The translations under genes and the position numbers were made by a program. Below the pieces are notes generated by a model. The model was not told the origin of the DNA. It did no database searches and saw only the letters and a program-made list of their open reading frames with translations. From Candidatus Nitrotoga sp. CP45 (lineage in GTDB: Bacteria > Pseudomonadota > Gammaproteobacteria > Burkholderiales > Gallionellaceae), in contig QFXJ01000023.1 in assembly GCA_003402375.1 (NCBI GenBank), positions 1 through 64,000 on the forward strand: 64,000 bases of DNA, read 5' to 3'. This document shows, one piece after another, positions 31,194 to 40,678 of this stretch (position 1 is its first letter; each line of letters starts with the position of its first letter).

Positions 31194-31919
31194 ATGAAAC
31201 AGTCAAGATTCGTTATTGTCATTGTCGTACTGGCGTTGTCGGCATGCGGAAATAAAAGCGAACAGGAGCCCGCAGCGGTTCCAGTATCGCCACCGTTAAC
31301 TGAGCACAAAACTACCGTTACTCCCGACTTGCCAACGGCCACCCCTACGGGGGACAAAATATCGGGAATGGCATTACCAGCGTCAACGACCGTTACGCCA
31401 ATTGCTCCTGAAATAACAGGCAAACCACCGAAGGCAAATGATGGCGTAAAGGACGAGCTGCTTAGCCATCAAAAAAGCCCGAGCGTAAAACAAAACCCCC
31501 CAATAATCACCGGGCAACCAATGCCCTCACCTACAAAAGAAACGATATCAGAAAAAGCAGTGCTAGAACCAGCTGTCCCCAAACCCGCATCTCCGGCGAA
31601 GGCCGAAATACCAGTTACGGCCAATAACAGCAAGAATAGCGGAGCACAGAGTCACGAGGAAGGACTGGCTTTAGCTAATAAAAGCGGCTGTTTAGCCTGC
31701 CACAAGATCGAAACCAAGTTAGTTGGCCCTGCATGGCGCGACGTAAGTAAACGCTACAAGGGAGATCCTGACGCTAAGGCGCATCTGATTGCAAAGGTGA
31801 AGGCTGGTGGCAAAGGCAATTGGACAGATGTAACTGGTGGAATCGCTATGCCCCCTTATTCTCCTCGGGTATCAGATGAAAATATCGAGAAGCTGGTGAC
31901 ATTTGTGCTGTCCCAATAA
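31194..31919 (+). CDS. Lipoprotein c-type cytochrome with Pro/Ala-rich linker
   Basis: A 241-residue exported protein. A lipoprotein signal ends in the lipobox LSAC, so the mature protein should be anchored to a membrane. A long Pro/Thr/Ala-rich, probably unstructured linker (about 25-150) leads to a monoheme domain like cytochrome c551: heme site CLACH with Cys166 and axial Met219 in AMPPYS. It probably carries electrons in the periplasm; the partner is unknown. GGAG is seven bases before ATG 31194. It stands between proS and a DUF475 gene. Confidence 0.85.
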   Translation: MKQSRFVIVIVVLALSACGNKSEQEPAAVPVSPPLTEHKTTVTPDLPTATPTGDKISGMALPASTTVTPIAPEITGKPPKANDGVKDELLSHQKSPSVKQNPPIITGQPMPSPTKETISEKAVLEPAVPKPASPAKAEIPVTANNSKNSGAQSHEEGLALANKSGCLACHKIETKLVGPAWRDVSKRYKGDPDAKAHLIAKVKAGGKGNWTDVTGGIAMPPYSPRVSDENIEKLVTFVLSQ

Positions 31920-32006
31920 GCAATTTAAGTGCAAATAGCCTTCGGTATAACTGTATTTACTCATTCATTGGCAGTTACACCGCGATTTATAATTTGAAAG
32001 GACGGT

Positions 32007-33044
32007 ATGCGCTATTTTAGAATTTCATTTCTTATTGCTTTTGTAGGCCTTGGGATTGCAGCATGGTGGGGTTATAGCCGTGGTGGTTGGGTGGTCGCGC
32101 TTGAAGCCCTTGGAATTGCCGCTATTCTCTGTGTTATGGAGGTATCACTTTCCTTCGACAATGCCGTCGTCAATGCTTCTGTACTGAAAAGCTGGAACAA
32201 ATTCTGGCAGGACATCTTTCTGACAATCGGAATGTTGATCGCCGTGTTTGGCATGCGATTGTTTTTTCCGCTTGTGATTGTTGCGCTCGCGGCTGACCTC
32301 GGATTAATTGAGGTGTGGAATATGGGGCTAAACAATCCCGATGAATATGCGCTTCACTTGGTCAATCATCATGCTGAAGTAGCCGCGTTTGGAGGAGTTT
32401 TTCTATTGATGGTATTCCTCAATTTTCTACTGGATGCAAAAAAAGAATTGCATTGGCTTGGTCATATTGAGGAAAAAATCGCCACCTTTGGTAAGGTGGC
32501 ATCAATTTCGGTCATGATTGCGCTAGGCACGCTATTGGCCAGTTTATCCATGGTTGAGGAGAGCAAGCAACTGGTGGTACTAGTCGCCGGCCTTTGGGGG
32601 GTGTTGTCCTACGTGGGTGTAGACATGCTGAGCAGCCTTCTTGAAAAAGAAGAAGATGACGCAAAAATCGGTGATGTTATTAAGCGCGGCGGGATAGGTG
32701 GCTTTCTTTATCTTGAGGTACTGGATGCTTCTTTCTCTTTTGATGGAGTGATCGGGGCATTTGCCATTACCAAGGATATCGTCATCATTATGATTGGCCT
32801 GGGTATTGGCGCGATGTTTGTACGCTCAATGACTGTATTTCTGGTACGTAAAGAAACACTTGATGCGTATGTGTACCTTGAGCATGGTGCGCATTATGCG
32901 ATCGGAATTCTGGCTGTCATTATGCTTGCTAGTATGAAATTCCATATCCCTGAGATTTTCACTGGTTTCGTAGGTGTAGTTTTTATTGCCGCCTCTCTAT
33001 GGTCTTCATTGCGCTACAGGCGTATCAAACAACAACATAAATAG
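32007..33044 (+). CDS. DUF475 family integral membrane protein (TerC-like)
   Basis: A 345-residue protein with about nine hydrophobic helices. The two family hallmarks are SLSFDNAVVNA near residue 48 and the related repeat DASFSFDGVIGAFA near 240, the inverted-repeat pair with buried Asp residues also seen in TerC-type transporters. The TerC superfamily includes metal-ion exporters, so metal export is a reasonable guess but not shown here. A good ribosome site (AAAGGA) precedes ATG 32007. Confidence 0.85.
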   Translation: MRYFRISFLIAFVGLGIAAWWGYSRGGWVVALEALGIAAILCVMEVSLSFDNAVVNASVLKSWNKFWQDIFLTIGMLIAVFGMRLFFPLVIVALAADLGLIEVWNMGLNNPDEYALHLVNHHAEVAAFGGVFLLMVFLNFLLDAKKELHWLGHIEEKIATFGKVASISVMIALGTLLASLSMVEESKQLVVLVAGLWGVLSYVGVDMLSSLLEKEEDDAKIGDVIKRGGIGGFLYLEVLDASFSFDGVIGAFAITKDIVIIMIGLGIGAMFVRSMTVFLVRKETLDAYVYLEHGAHYAIGILAVIMLASMKFHIPEIFTGFVGVVFIAASLWSSLRYRRIKQQHK

Positions 33045-33145
33045 CCACCGCAACAAAAAGTCCCTCCGCTAAAGCGGATTATTTACGTTGCGATATGTTG
33101 GCCTGCCCAGTTTGGGATTCATAGGCCGTATCCGTCAAACTACCA

Positions 33146-33598
33146 TCAATGCTTACCGGTGCTACCGAAGCCGTCACTTCCGCGCTGACTAATGGGGAAA
33201 TCCTTGACAATATTGAGCTGCATTTGCAGTACCGGCACGACAACCAGTTGTGCCATACGTTCCAGGGGCATTAACGTGAACGGGTGCTGCCCACGGTTCC
33301 AGATAGAAACAAATATTTGTCCTTGATAGTCGGAATCGATTAATCCGACCAAATTGCCCAGTACAATCCCATGCTTATGCCCAAGCCCGGAACGCGGCAA
33401 GATCATTGCGGCACACTGTGGATCGGCTAGGTGGACTGCAATACCGCTCGGGATAAGTTCACATTGGCCGGGCTGAATAATCATGCTCTGGTCAATACAA
33501 GCGCGCAGATCTATCCCTGCTGATCCAGGCGTGGCGTAAGCGGGCGGGTGCTCATGCAAGCGTGGGTCGAGAATTTTCACATCCACAGTTTTTTTCAT
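33146..33598 (-). CDS. dut: Deoxyuridine 5'-triphosphate nucleotidohydrolase
   Basis: A 150-residue trimeric dUTPase that makes dUMP and keeps uracil out of DNA. All five family motifs are visible: [39 protein letters not shown], and the C-terminal [10 protein letters not shown]. The start overlaps the coaBC stop (ATGA at 33598-33595), a common bacterial pairing. Confidence 0.96.
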   Translation of the reverse strand: MKKTVDVKILDPRLHEHPPAYATPGSAGIDLRACIDQSMIIQPGQCELIPSGIAVHLADPQCAAMILPRSGLGHKHGIVLGNLVGLIDSDYQGQIFVSIWNRGQHPFTLMPLERMAQLVVVPVLQMQLNIVKDFPISQRGSDGFGSTGKH

Positions 33599-34794
33599 AA
33601 TTCATTTCCTTGCCGGTAAAGTTTGACTACATGCCGCAACAAAGCGCGCGCAACTGTGAGTTTATCCGTACGCGGCAAGACATGCTCGCCCGCATCGTCA
33701 AATAAAATCAACTCGTTATGATCTGCCCCAATTGCTTGCTGCGCTAAATTGGCTGCGATTAGTGAAATTTTTTTTGTTTTGCGCTTCGTTGCAGCGTATT
33801 CGTGCAGATTATGGCTTTCGGCCGCGAAACCCACGCAAAATGGTGGTTTTGGAAGCCCGGCAACATATCCCAGAATATCTGGATTGGGTAATAGTTCCAG
33901 TGTTAATCCGCCAGTACTTTTCTTGATTTTCTGTGCGGTTGGTTGTGCTACGCGATAATCGGCAACGGCTGCCACGCCAATGAAAATATCGGCATCTGCG
34001 ACATGTTTTTTGACTACCTCGAACATTTCCGCCGCGCTGGTGACATTCACCAAAACAGCACCATGAGGGCTGGATAAGGCTGTAGGACCGGAAATCAATG
34101 TCACCTCCGCACCCAGCTCCAGCGCAGCTTGCGCGATGGCATAGCCCATCTTGCCGGAACTGCGATTAGTAATGCCGCGTACTGCGTCTATTGCTTCGTA
34201 GGTTGGCCCGGCAGTCAGCAGAACTTTCACGCCGGATAGTAATTTTGGCTGAAAGAACGTGAGCACAGCGCGTGCTAAATCTGCGGGTTCCAACATGCGT
34301 CCCATTCCTTCCTCGCCACATGCTTGCACACCGCTGACAGGACCTAAAATGGTTACACCATCCGCAATAAGTTGCCGGATATTACGTTGCGTGGCTGGGC
34401 TTTCCCACATTTGTCGATTCATTGCAGGGGCAACCAGCAATGGACAATTGCGAGCCAAACACAAAGTGGAAAGCAGGTCATCGGCCAAGCCATACGCCAG
34501 CTTGGCAATAAAATCAGCTGTGGCTGGTGCGATTATGATGGCATCGGTGGCACGACTTAGATTGATGTGTGCCATATGATTAGTTGCATGTTCGCCCCAC
34601 TGATTGGTGAATACCGGCTTGCCGGATAAGGCCTGCATGGTGATCGGCGTGATGAAATGGCACGCAGCTTCAGTCATCGCAACCTGTACCTGTATGTCCT
34701 GATTGACCAACAGGCGAGTTAATTCGGCGCCTTTATAGGCGGCAATACCTCCGGTAAGGCCAAGCACAATACGCTTTGTTTGAATTTGTTCCAT
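33595..34794 (-). CDS. coaBC: Bifunctional phosphopantothenoylcysteine decarboxylase / phosphopantothenate-cysteine ligase
   Basis: A 399-residue enzyme catalysing two successive steps of coenzyme A synthesis. The N-terminal FMN-dependent CoaC half has [11 protein letters not shown], catalytic His in NHMAHINL, and the PAMNRQMW motif. The C-terminal CoaB half starts near [19 protein letters not shown], with NPDILGYV further on. ATG at 34794 ([15 protein letters not shown]) fits the family; an ATG 12 bases upstream is also possible. Divergent from radC and translationally coupled to dut. Confidence 0.95.
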   Translation of the reverse strand: MEQIQTKRIVLGLTGGIAAYKGAELTRLLVNQDIQVQVAMTEAACHFITPITMQALSGKPVFTNQWGEHATNHMAHINLSRATDAIIIAPATADFIAKLAYGLADDLLSTLCLARNCPLLVAPAMNRQMWESPATQRNIRQLIADGVTILGPVSGVQACGEEGMGRMLEPADLARAVLTFFQPKLLSGVKVLLTAGPTYEAIDAVRGITNRSSGKMGYAIAQAALELGAEVTLISGPTALSSPHGAVLVNVTSAAEMFEVVKKHVADADIFIGVAAVADYRVAQPTAQKIKKSTGGLTLELLPNPDILGYVAGLPKPPFCVGFAAESHNLHEYAATKRKTKKISLIAANLAQQAIGADHNELILFDDAGEHVLPRTDKLTVARALLRHVVKLYRQGNEL

Positions 34795-34864
34795 AATGCT
34801 ATGCATCTTAGCAAAAACTGTTGTTCCATATCAAAAAACCACCACGCTTAGGCAAAGGAGAGCA

Positions 34865-35539
34865 ATGGGAATTAATAATTGGCCTGAGGGAGAACGACCG
34901 CGGGAAAAGTTAATTCAGCGCGGTGCAACCTCACTCTCGGATGCCGAACTGCTGGCAATATTTCTGCGTACTGGTGTAATAGGCAAAAGTGCGGTGGATT
35001 TGGCGCGTGACCTGCTTACCCAGTTTGGCACACTTACCCGTTTATTCGCAGCTAGCCAAGAAGAGTTTTGCACCATATATGGCATGGGGCAGGCTAAATA
35101 TGTTCAGTTGCAGGCCGTGCTGGAAATGTCGCAGCGTGCGTTGCAAGAGGTAATGCGCATGGGCGATGCGCTAAACTCACCGGGCGCGGTACGTGATTAT
35201 CTTCGCTTGTTGTTGCATAGCCGCGAACAAGAAGTGTTCCTGGTTGTCTTCCTCACCGCACAAAACCGTGTGATTGCATCAGAGGAAATGTTCCACGGCA
35301 CACTCACCCAAACCAGCGTGTATCCACGCGAAGTGGTTAAACGCGCGTTATATCACAACGCGGCGGGGGTCATCTTGGCACATAATCACCCTTCAGGCGT
35401 GACTGAACCCAGTCAGTCCGATCGCTTGCTTACCGACACGCTTAAACAGGCACTCGCGCTGGTGGATGTGCGTGTGCTAGATCACTTCATCGTGGCAGGA
35501 ACCGGGGGTTTATCATTTGCAGAGAGAGGAATACTGTAA
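34865..35539 (+). CDS. radC: RadC family protein (JAB/MPN domain)
   Basis: A 224-residue protein. An N-terminal helix-hairpin-helix region ([19 protein letters not shown]) is followed by a JAB/MPN metal-binding domain with HNHPSG and the downstream Asp ([13 protein letters not shown]). Despite its name the cellular role is unsettled. AAAGGAG precedes ATG 34865; an upstream in-frame start adds residues not seen in the family. Confidence 0.94.
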   Translation: MGINNWPEGERPREKLIQRGATSLSDAELLAIFLRTGVIGKSAVDLARDLLTQFGTLTRLFAASQEEFCTIYGMGQAKYVQLQAVLEMSQRALQEVMRMGDALNSPGAVRDYLRLLLHSREQEVFLVVFLTAQNRVIASEEMFHGTLTQTSVYPREVVKRALYHNAAGVILAHNHPSGVTEPSQSDRLLTDTLKQALALVDVRVLDHFIVAGTGGLSFAERGIL

Positions 35540-36045
35540 TGGATTCTTTAGTCAATTGTTAACCAACCCTCAACTCGTTTCCCCTAACCCACACACCAAT
35601 AATTTCAGCTAATTTTCATTCTTTCAGCTTCTCAAAAGCCTCATTTTAGTGGAGCTCCCATTTTCTCGTTTTTTTGCAAATTTCTAGCGTACTACTAACA
35701 GCCGCTTCAGTCTGACGTAACGGTAATTAACTGCTATGTGCCAGAAATAACCGGCTCACCAATTTTTGGTCGCGATGTCGCTTTTTTAGAAAATTGTTAT
35801 TACGCTATTGCTTGCGCCTGAAGTTCCAAACGAACTTTTTGTCAAAATGGAGTCCAACGGTCAAATTATCTTTCGCAACAAAAGCGAAACAAAAGTAATG
35901 ATAACGGGGGTTGAGTATAAAAATACTAATATGCCAGTAAATATGTTGTAGCAAAGAAAAATATTAGCGCCAAACTGGATATACTCCTTGCAGTTTTGTT
36001 AGGCGAATATAACAATGCGTCCCAATTTTTTAAAATGGAGATTCC
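35540..36045. other. Intergenic region upstream of the SUMF1-like pair
   Basis: About 506 AT-rich bases. The only hint of coding is an open plus-strand frame of 47 codons from TTG 35808 to TAG 35951; it has no ribosome site and no recognisable family, so I did not call it. The right end (AATGGAG before 36046) holds the ribosome site of the next gene. Confidence 0.4.
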
Positions 36046-37035
36046 ATGAAATCAATTTATATTTTATTCCTGCTAATGATGCCTCTCACGGTATCTGTTA
36101 ACGCGCATGCAGCCGGATCCGTGTTGAGCGTCAATTGCAAAGGTGATGATGAAGGGGCAGAAGTGTTGGTTAACGGCAAATTTAAAGGCGAATGTCCGTT
36201 AGACATAAAGGTGCCGGTGGGTAAATTGAAGTTGAAGGTGCAAAAGAAAGTTGATTCTTTTAGTGATCGAATATTCGAGCAAGAAATTCGTATAGGTGAT
36301 GACGTAGTAAAAAAGATCGATGTGATATTGGGCGCGGCGCAGCTTAATGCCAAAGGCAAACGGCAGAAACCTAAGAAGCTAGCCCTGGAAGATAAGGTAA
36401 AAAAATTACAGGAAGAAAATAAAAAATGTGTTGAATGTCCCGAGATGGTACCGATTCCAGGCACCAATTTCGCCATGGCAAAATACACTGTCACCTTCCA
36501 AGACTGGGATGCCTGCGTGGTTGACGGTGGCTGTAATGGTTATCGTCCCTCGGATAAGGAATGGGGGCGTGACACACGTCCTGTGATTAATGTAAGCTGG
36601 AATGATGCTCAGGCTTATATTCAATGGCTATCGAACAAAACCGGTAAACCTTACCGTCTACCGACTGAACAGGAATGGGAAATCGCCGCGCGGGCTGGCA
36701 CTACTACCGAATATTATTGGGGCATTTTTCCTTTTGGAGATTCGGCCTCTAGCGCTAATGCTAACTGTAATGCTTGTGGAAGCAAGTGGGACAACAGGAC
36801 AACCGCACCAGTTGGCAGTTTCAAGCCAAACGGTTTCGGCCTATACGACATGTCTGGTAATGTTTGGCAATGGACAGATAGTTGTTGGGAGGGGGACTGC
36901 AAGAAGCGAGTGCTTCGTGGCGGCTCTTGGAATGACACCACGTCAAACATTCGCATCGCTACCCGCTTTAAGGATGATATAACTGAACGTTACCATATCA
37001 GCGGATTTAGACTTGCCATGACACTGAAAAAATAG
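36046..37035 (+). CDS. Secreted SUMF1/FGE-like protein with PEGA-like N-terminus (copy 1)
   Basis: A 329-residue exported protein with a 22-residue signal peptide. Residues about 30-95 resemble a PEGA domain ([21 protein letters not shown]). A charged linker follows, then a formylglycine-generating-enzyme-like sulfatase-modifying domain (about 137-327) with [29 protein letters not shown] and RGGSW. The cysteine pair that binds copper in true FGE (CHxxYCxR type) is missing, the site reading IRIATRFKD, so an enzymatic FGE role is unlikely. It has several other cysteines that could form disulfides. It forms a tandem pair with the next gene. Confidence 0.82.
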   Translation: MKSIYILFLLMMPLTVSVNAHAAGSVLSVNCKGDDEGAEVLVNGKFKGECPLDIKVPVGKLKLKVQKKVDSFSDRIFEQEIRIGDDVVKKIDVILGAAQLNAKGKRQKPKKLALEDKVKKLQEENKKCVECPEMVPIPGTNFAMAKYTVTFQDWDACVVDGGCNGYRPSDKEWGRDTRPVINVSWNDAQAYIQWLSNKTGKPYRLPTEQEWEIAARAGTTTEYYWGIFPFGDSASSANANCNACGSKWDNRTTAPVGSFKPNGFGLYDMSGNVWQWTDSCWEGDCKKRVLRGGSWNDTTSNIRIATRFKDDITERYHISGFRLAMTLKK

Positions 37036-37155
37036 AAAACTCCGGGTTAGTAATTTTTATCCCCCATAAATGGGTATATGAAAGATAGTCATTTAATAAA
37101 TAACTTCGGCAACCAGGATAGTTTGAGTCTAAACCCATAGTTAAAACCTTATGCA

Positions 37156-37179
37156 TTTAATAAGGAAAACCTTATTAAA
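37156..37179. repeat. Perfect AT-rich inverted repeat between the SUMF1-like paralogues
   Basis: TTTAATAAGG-AAAA-CCTTATTAAA, a ten-base perfect stem with a four-base loop, 56 bases before the second paralogue. It could be a terminator for the first gene on the plus strand (weak T tract), or an operator. Confidence 0.45.
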
Positions 37180-37234
37180 ATAGCTTAAAAATGCTTTGAG
37201 CATCTGCCCATTTTTTATTTTTAACGGAGATTTC

Positions 37235-38212
37235 ATGAAATCAATTTATTTTTTATTCTTGTTAGTTCTGGCGGCATCATCCGCTAACGTTTACGCGGCT
37301 GGCTCCGTACTGAGTGTTGTGTGTAAAGGTGATGACGTGGGTGCCGAAGTTTTGGTTAATGGGAAATTTAAAGGCGAATGCCCGTTAGATATAAAAGTGC
37401 CTATTGGCACGCTTAAACTGAAGGTACAAAAGAAAGTCGATGCCTCCAGTGACCGCATATTTGAACAAGAAATCCGCGTGGGCGATGGCGTAGTAAAAAG
37501 GGTCGAAGTGCTGTTGAGCGCGCCAAAACTTAGCGCCGAAGGCAAACGGGCCAAACCTGAGCGATCGAAAGCTGCCAAGACTGAAGAGAAGAACACAGAA
37601 GAAAAGCTTACAACATGCACTGTCTGCCCTGAAATGGTGCCGATTCCAGGCTCAGATTTTGAGATTGGAAAATATACTGTCACATTCGATGAATGGGATG
37701 CCTGCGTGGAAGACGGTGGTTGTAATGGTTACAAACCATTAGATGAAGAATGGGGACGTGGCAAACAACCCGTGGTTAATGTGAACTGGAATGATGTTCA
37801 GAGCTATCTTGAATGGCTATCCCACAAGACTGGTAAAACCTACCGTCTACCGAGCGAACACGAATGGGAAATTGCCACGCGAGCCGGTACTACCACTCAG
37901 TATTACTGGGGGGATGAACTCGGCTTTCAGAATGCCAATTGCCATGGTTGTGGTAACAGATATGAGAAAAAAAAGTCCGCCCCAATGCCAGTGGGAAGTT
38001 TCAAACCTAATCCCTATGGTCTGTATGACATGCTGGGCAACGTCTGGCAATGGACTGATGGTTGCAGGGAAGGCGATTGTGCGAGACTGGTTCTTCGAGG
38101 TGGGTCTTTTGAATACGATTCAGAGTATCTAAATGTAAGCTACCGTGAGGGGATTGAAGCTACAGAACGCGTTAACAACCTTGGTTTTCGCGTTGCCAGG
38201 ACACTACCGTAA
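37235..38212 (+). CDS. Secreted SUMF1/FGE-like protein with PEGA-like N-terminus (copy 2)
   Basis: A 325-residue paralogue of the preceding gene, clearly homologous along its whole length: signal peptide, PEGA-like domain, linker and SUMF1-like domain (VVNVNWNDVQSY, RLPSEHEWE, GNVWQWT, RGGSF). The linker is more Lys/Glu-rich. The FGE copper cysteines are again absent (LNVSYREG). I start at ATG 37235, preceded by ACGGAGA. Divergence between the copies, mostly at synonymous and linker positions, indicates an old duplication. Likely a periplasmic or surface structural or binding protein. Confidence 0.82.
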   Translation: MKSIYFLFLLVLAASSANVYAAGSVLSVVCKGDDVGAEVLVNGKFKGECPLDIKVPIGTLKLKVQKKVDASSDRIFEQEIRVGDGVVKRVEVLLSAPKLSAEGKRAKPERSKAAKTEEKNTEEKLTTCTVCPEMVPIPGSDFEIGKYTVTFDEWDACVEDGGCNGYKPLDEEWGRGKQPVVNVNWNDVQSYLEWLSHKTGKTYRLPSEHEWEIATRAGTTTQYYWGDELGFQNANCHGCGNRYEKKKSAPMPVGSFKPNPYGLYDMLGNVWQWTDGCREGDCARLVLRGGSFEYDSEYLNVSYREGIEATERVNNLGFRVARTLP

Positions 38213-38289
38213 TTGTATTAACCCAAACCTGATCTGACAGTTACCGAATTTCTAGTGCCTGTCAGATATCGGCATAAAAAATTTACAGC

Positions 38290-38700
38290 ATGGGAGCGGG
38301 CATCACTGCCTGAAACAAACACACCGCGTTTACGTCATTTATTACTGGTGCGGGCGGATTATTGACCATGTGCAGGAAAACCTGCTGTGTAGCTGATAAC
38401 AGTCTGTTCTGTGTCTACATCAGTAGGATTTTTAAGATTGAATACATGGCGCTCGCGATTAATGAACGCTTCTAAGGAAATGTCGATTAAAATTCGTTCA
38501 GGCTGAACTTGTCGAAGCCTTTGCTAACATGCTGATTTATATAGACAGCATTTCGACGAGCTCAATGCGAACGAATTTTTAATTCGGCGGCTTCCCTAAG
38601 TTTTAGGTTTTAACGAGTTCTTGATCGCGATAAAGCGTACCTGTCGACATGCTTATCCTCTTGCAGGCTTCAGAGACGTTCTGGAAGCAAGATTGGCGAA
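38290..38700 (-). pseudogene. Relic of an IS481-type transposase, split by a palindromic element
   Basis: The minus strand reads, in pieces: FQNVSEACKRISMSTGTLY and RDQELVKT (about 38685-38605), then after the inserted palindrome EAFINRERHVFNLKNPTD (about 38480-38425), AHGQ, a stop, and RKRGVFVSGSDARS (about 38335-38295). These follow the order of an IS481-family N-terminus: helix-turn-helix, linker, YGQ, and RKRGV. Stops and frameshifts show it is dead. The catalytic core is missing. A second, shorter relic of the same type lies near 28505-28640. Confidence 0.62.
38486..38583. repeat. Palindromic MITE/REP-like element inside the IS481 relic
   Basis: Arms at about 38486-38516 (TTCGTTCAGGCTGAACTTGT CGAA) and 38551-38583 (TTCGACGAGCTCAATGCGAA CG) are imperfect inverted repeats, with about 34 bases between. 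The core GCTTCGACAAGTTCAGC-GAACG type resembles dispersed palindromes known from many proteobacterial genomes. It interrupts the transposase relic between two adjacent family motifs, which shows it was inserted. Confidence 0.6.
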
Positions 38701-38724
38701 TTCGCCTGTGGAATAACCTGCTGC

Positions 38725-39222
38725 TTATAATATTATTGGCTTATTTGGCAATTCATTCACCGAAGTAGATTTCTTCGGGAAATGCTGCTGCAAATGGCTG
38801 CTCACTGCATGAATTCCCTTAATTACCCCAGCTTCAAACTTGCCCAGCCGAAATGCCGATTCCATTTCAAGACAAATTTCTTCCCAGCCAGCCTTGCCAA
38901 GCTTAACATTTATGCCACGGTCAGCGACAATTTCCACGTCACGATCAGCGAGTAGTAAATAAATCAACACTCCATTGTTGTGCTCGGTATCCCATACTCT
39001 CAATTGCGAAAACATATCAATAGCCCGCTCACATGCAGTCTGGTTAAGCCACAGGGCGGTGAAATCGAGCGATGCTTCAACCGCAAAGCGGATCTGCCCG
39101 GCATGTTTGGCTTCGGCTTCATGAATTGCCTGCTCGATGGCATGCAGCGCATGCGCAGGAAACGCAGCCCTCACCGCTGAGCTGCCCGTCATTAAATGCT
39201 TAATGATACGTTTAATAGCCAT
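38725..39222 (-). CDS. TPM domain protein without signal peptide
   Basis: A 165-residue protein with a TPM (TLP18.3/Psb32/MOLO-1) domain: HAGQIRFAVEA, then VLIYLLLADRDVEIVADRGI and CLEMESAFRLGKFEAGVIKGI. Unlike its neighbour it has neither a signal peptide nor a Gly-rich tail, so it is predicted to stay in the cytoplasm or bind the inner membrane peripherally. It immediately follows the secreted TPM gene and forms a cluster with lemA, as in many betaproteobacteria. Function of the cluster is unknown. Confidence 0.85.
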   Translation of the reverse strand: MAIKRIIKHLMTGSSAVRAAFPAHALHAIEQAIHEAEAKHAGQIRFAVEASLDFTALWLNQTACERAIDMFSQLRVWDTEHNNGVLIYLLLADRDVEIVADRGINVKLGKAGWEEICLEMESAFRLGKFEAGVIKGIHAVSSHLQQHFPKKSTSVNELPNKPIIL

Positions 39223-40062
39223 TCACCATCGCCCCGATGCACCACCGCCGCCAAAACCACCGCCACCACCACCAAATCCCCCCCCGCCAAACCCTCCTTG
39301 GCCAAAGCTACCGCCTCCTAAAGTGCCGTGCCCACCACCAACCAAAGTAAAGATAAACGCGATAATGCCCACAATCCCCGCTATTAAAATGGGCGCGATT
39401 ATGAGCCAAGCGAGCACAGCTGTAGCAAAGCCAATAACAATCGCTGCGGGAAGCCGTCCTAACAATTTGCGCAGTACGCCACCCACCACAATCACCAGCA
39501 TAAAACCGATGAATAAAAACGGCTCCAGATTTTGAAAACTTCCTGACATTGCGCTACGCTCACGTGGTGGCGGTAACGATTCGCCTTCAATAACCGCCAG
39601 CAGTTGTTCGATCCCGGTTGAAATACCCGCATAGTAATTTCCGCCCTTAAAGTGCGGAGTTATTGTCTCGGCAATAATACGCTTCGCAACAGCATCGGGC
39701 AGCACACCTTCCAGACCGTAGCCGACTTCAATGCGCAACGTGCGATCATCTTTGGCAATGAGCAGCAATACACCATCATTAATTCCTTTACGCCCAAGCT
39801 TCCACGCTTCCACAACCCGAATACCGTATTGTTCAATCGCTTCTGGTTGGGTAGTTGGAACCAGCAGTACAGCAATTTGCGCGCCTTTTTTCGCTTCAAA
39901 TTGGGCGAGGCGTGTTTCAAGTTGTTGCTTTTGGGCCGCATCGAGAGTACTGGTCAAATCGGTTACACGTGCGCTTAGTGGCGGCACCGCCACTTCGGCG
40001 TGTACTAAACCGCTTAACCATAACAATGCAAACAGCAGGGCTGACGCCCAGACACGCATCAT
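39223..40062 (-). CDS. YgcG-type TPM domain membrane protein with Gly-rich tail
   Basis: A 279-residue exported protein. The signal peptide (WASALLFALLWLSGLVHA) is followed by a TPM domain (about 22-165: LPDAVAKRIIAETITPHF, GGNYYAGISTGI), two transmembrane segments (about 185-245), and a Gly/Phe-rich C-terminus. I start at ATG 40062, which lies two bases inside the end of lemA's stop region; ATG 40059 is an alternative. Start codons further upstream lie within lemA and add residues unlike a signal peptide. Confidence 0.88.
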   Translation of the reverse strand: MMRVWASALLFALLWLSGLVHAEVAVPPLSARVTDLTSTLDAAQKQQLETRLAQFEAKKGAQIAVLLVPTTQPEAIEQYGIRVVEAWKLGRKGINDGVLLLIAKDDRTLRIEVGYGLEGVLPDAVAKRIIAETITPHFKGGNYYAGISTGIEQLLAVIEGESLPPPRERSAMSGSFQNLEPFLFIGFMLVIVVGGVLRKLLGRLPAAIVIGFATAVLAWLIIAPILIAGIVGIIAFIFTLVGGGHGTLGGGSFGQGGFGGGGFGGGGGGFGGGGASGRW

Positions 40063-40063
40063 G

Positions 40064-40678
40064 TCACTTAGCAGGCAATAGCTGGCCAGGCGCGCTGAAA
40101 TCAACTGTCGGCGGCTTGGCAATTTCTTTTTCGTTTTCGACCGTAAACGAAGGCTTCACCTTGAATCCGAACATCATCGCGGTTAAATTGCTGGGGAAAG
40201 AGCGCACAACAATATTGTAATCCTGCACTGTTTTAATGTACCGGTTGCGCGCCACTGTAATACGATTCTCCGTGCCCTCAAGCTGCGCTTGCAAATCGCG
40301 AAAGTTGGCGTCGGATTTCAACTGCGGATAATTCTCGCTTACTACCAGCAAGCGGCTTAATGCCGAAGTCAGTTCACTCTGGGCAGCTTGAAATTTGGCA
40401 AAAGCTTGTTCGTCATTGATGAGCCCCGGTGTAGCCTGGACGCTGCCGACCTTGGCCCGCGCATTGGTTACGCCCAGTAACACTGCTTGCTCCTGTGCGG
40501 CAAAACCTTTGACGGTATTAACCAGATTGGGCACCAAGTCGGTGCGGCGCTGGTATTGGTTTAATACTTCAGCCCAACTTGCCTTGATTTGCTCGTCGGT
40601 GGATTGCAGTGTGTTGTAACCACAACCGCTTAAAGCCAGTGTGGAAAGAAAAGTCAAGAATAATAGCCCAATACGCAT
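40064..40678 (-). CDS. lemA: LemA family lipoprotein
   Basis: A 204-residue, mostly helical protein with a lipoprotein-type signal ending in LSGC. The LemA signature is clear: LNQYQRRTDLVPNLVNTVKG near residue 40, and FRDLQAQLEGTENRITVARNRY near 130. It heads the lemA-TPM-TPM cluster, with GAGGAG upstream of ATG 40678. The biochemical role of LemA proteins is not established. Confidence 0.92.
   Translation of the reverse strand: MRIGLLFLTFLSTLALSGCGYNTLQSTDEQIKASWAEVLNQYQRRTDLVPNLVNTVKGFAAQEQAVLLGVTNARAKVGSVQATPGLINDEQAFAKFQAAQSELTSALSRLLVVSENYPQLKSDANFRDLQAQLEGTENRITVARNRYIKTVQDYNIVVRSFPSNLTAMMFGFKVKPSFTVENEKEIAKPPTVDFSAPGQLLPAK

Noticed and set aside
33066-33079. Short hairpin CCGC-TAAA-GCGG after the DUF475 gene as a terminator
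   Set aside because: Only a four- to five-base stem and no proper T tract.
35808-35951. 47-codon plus-strand frame (LLAPEVPNELFVKMESNG and on)
   Set aside because: The composition looks protein-like, but there is no ribosome site, only a TTG start and no recognised family; it may be a gene remnant, not a gene.
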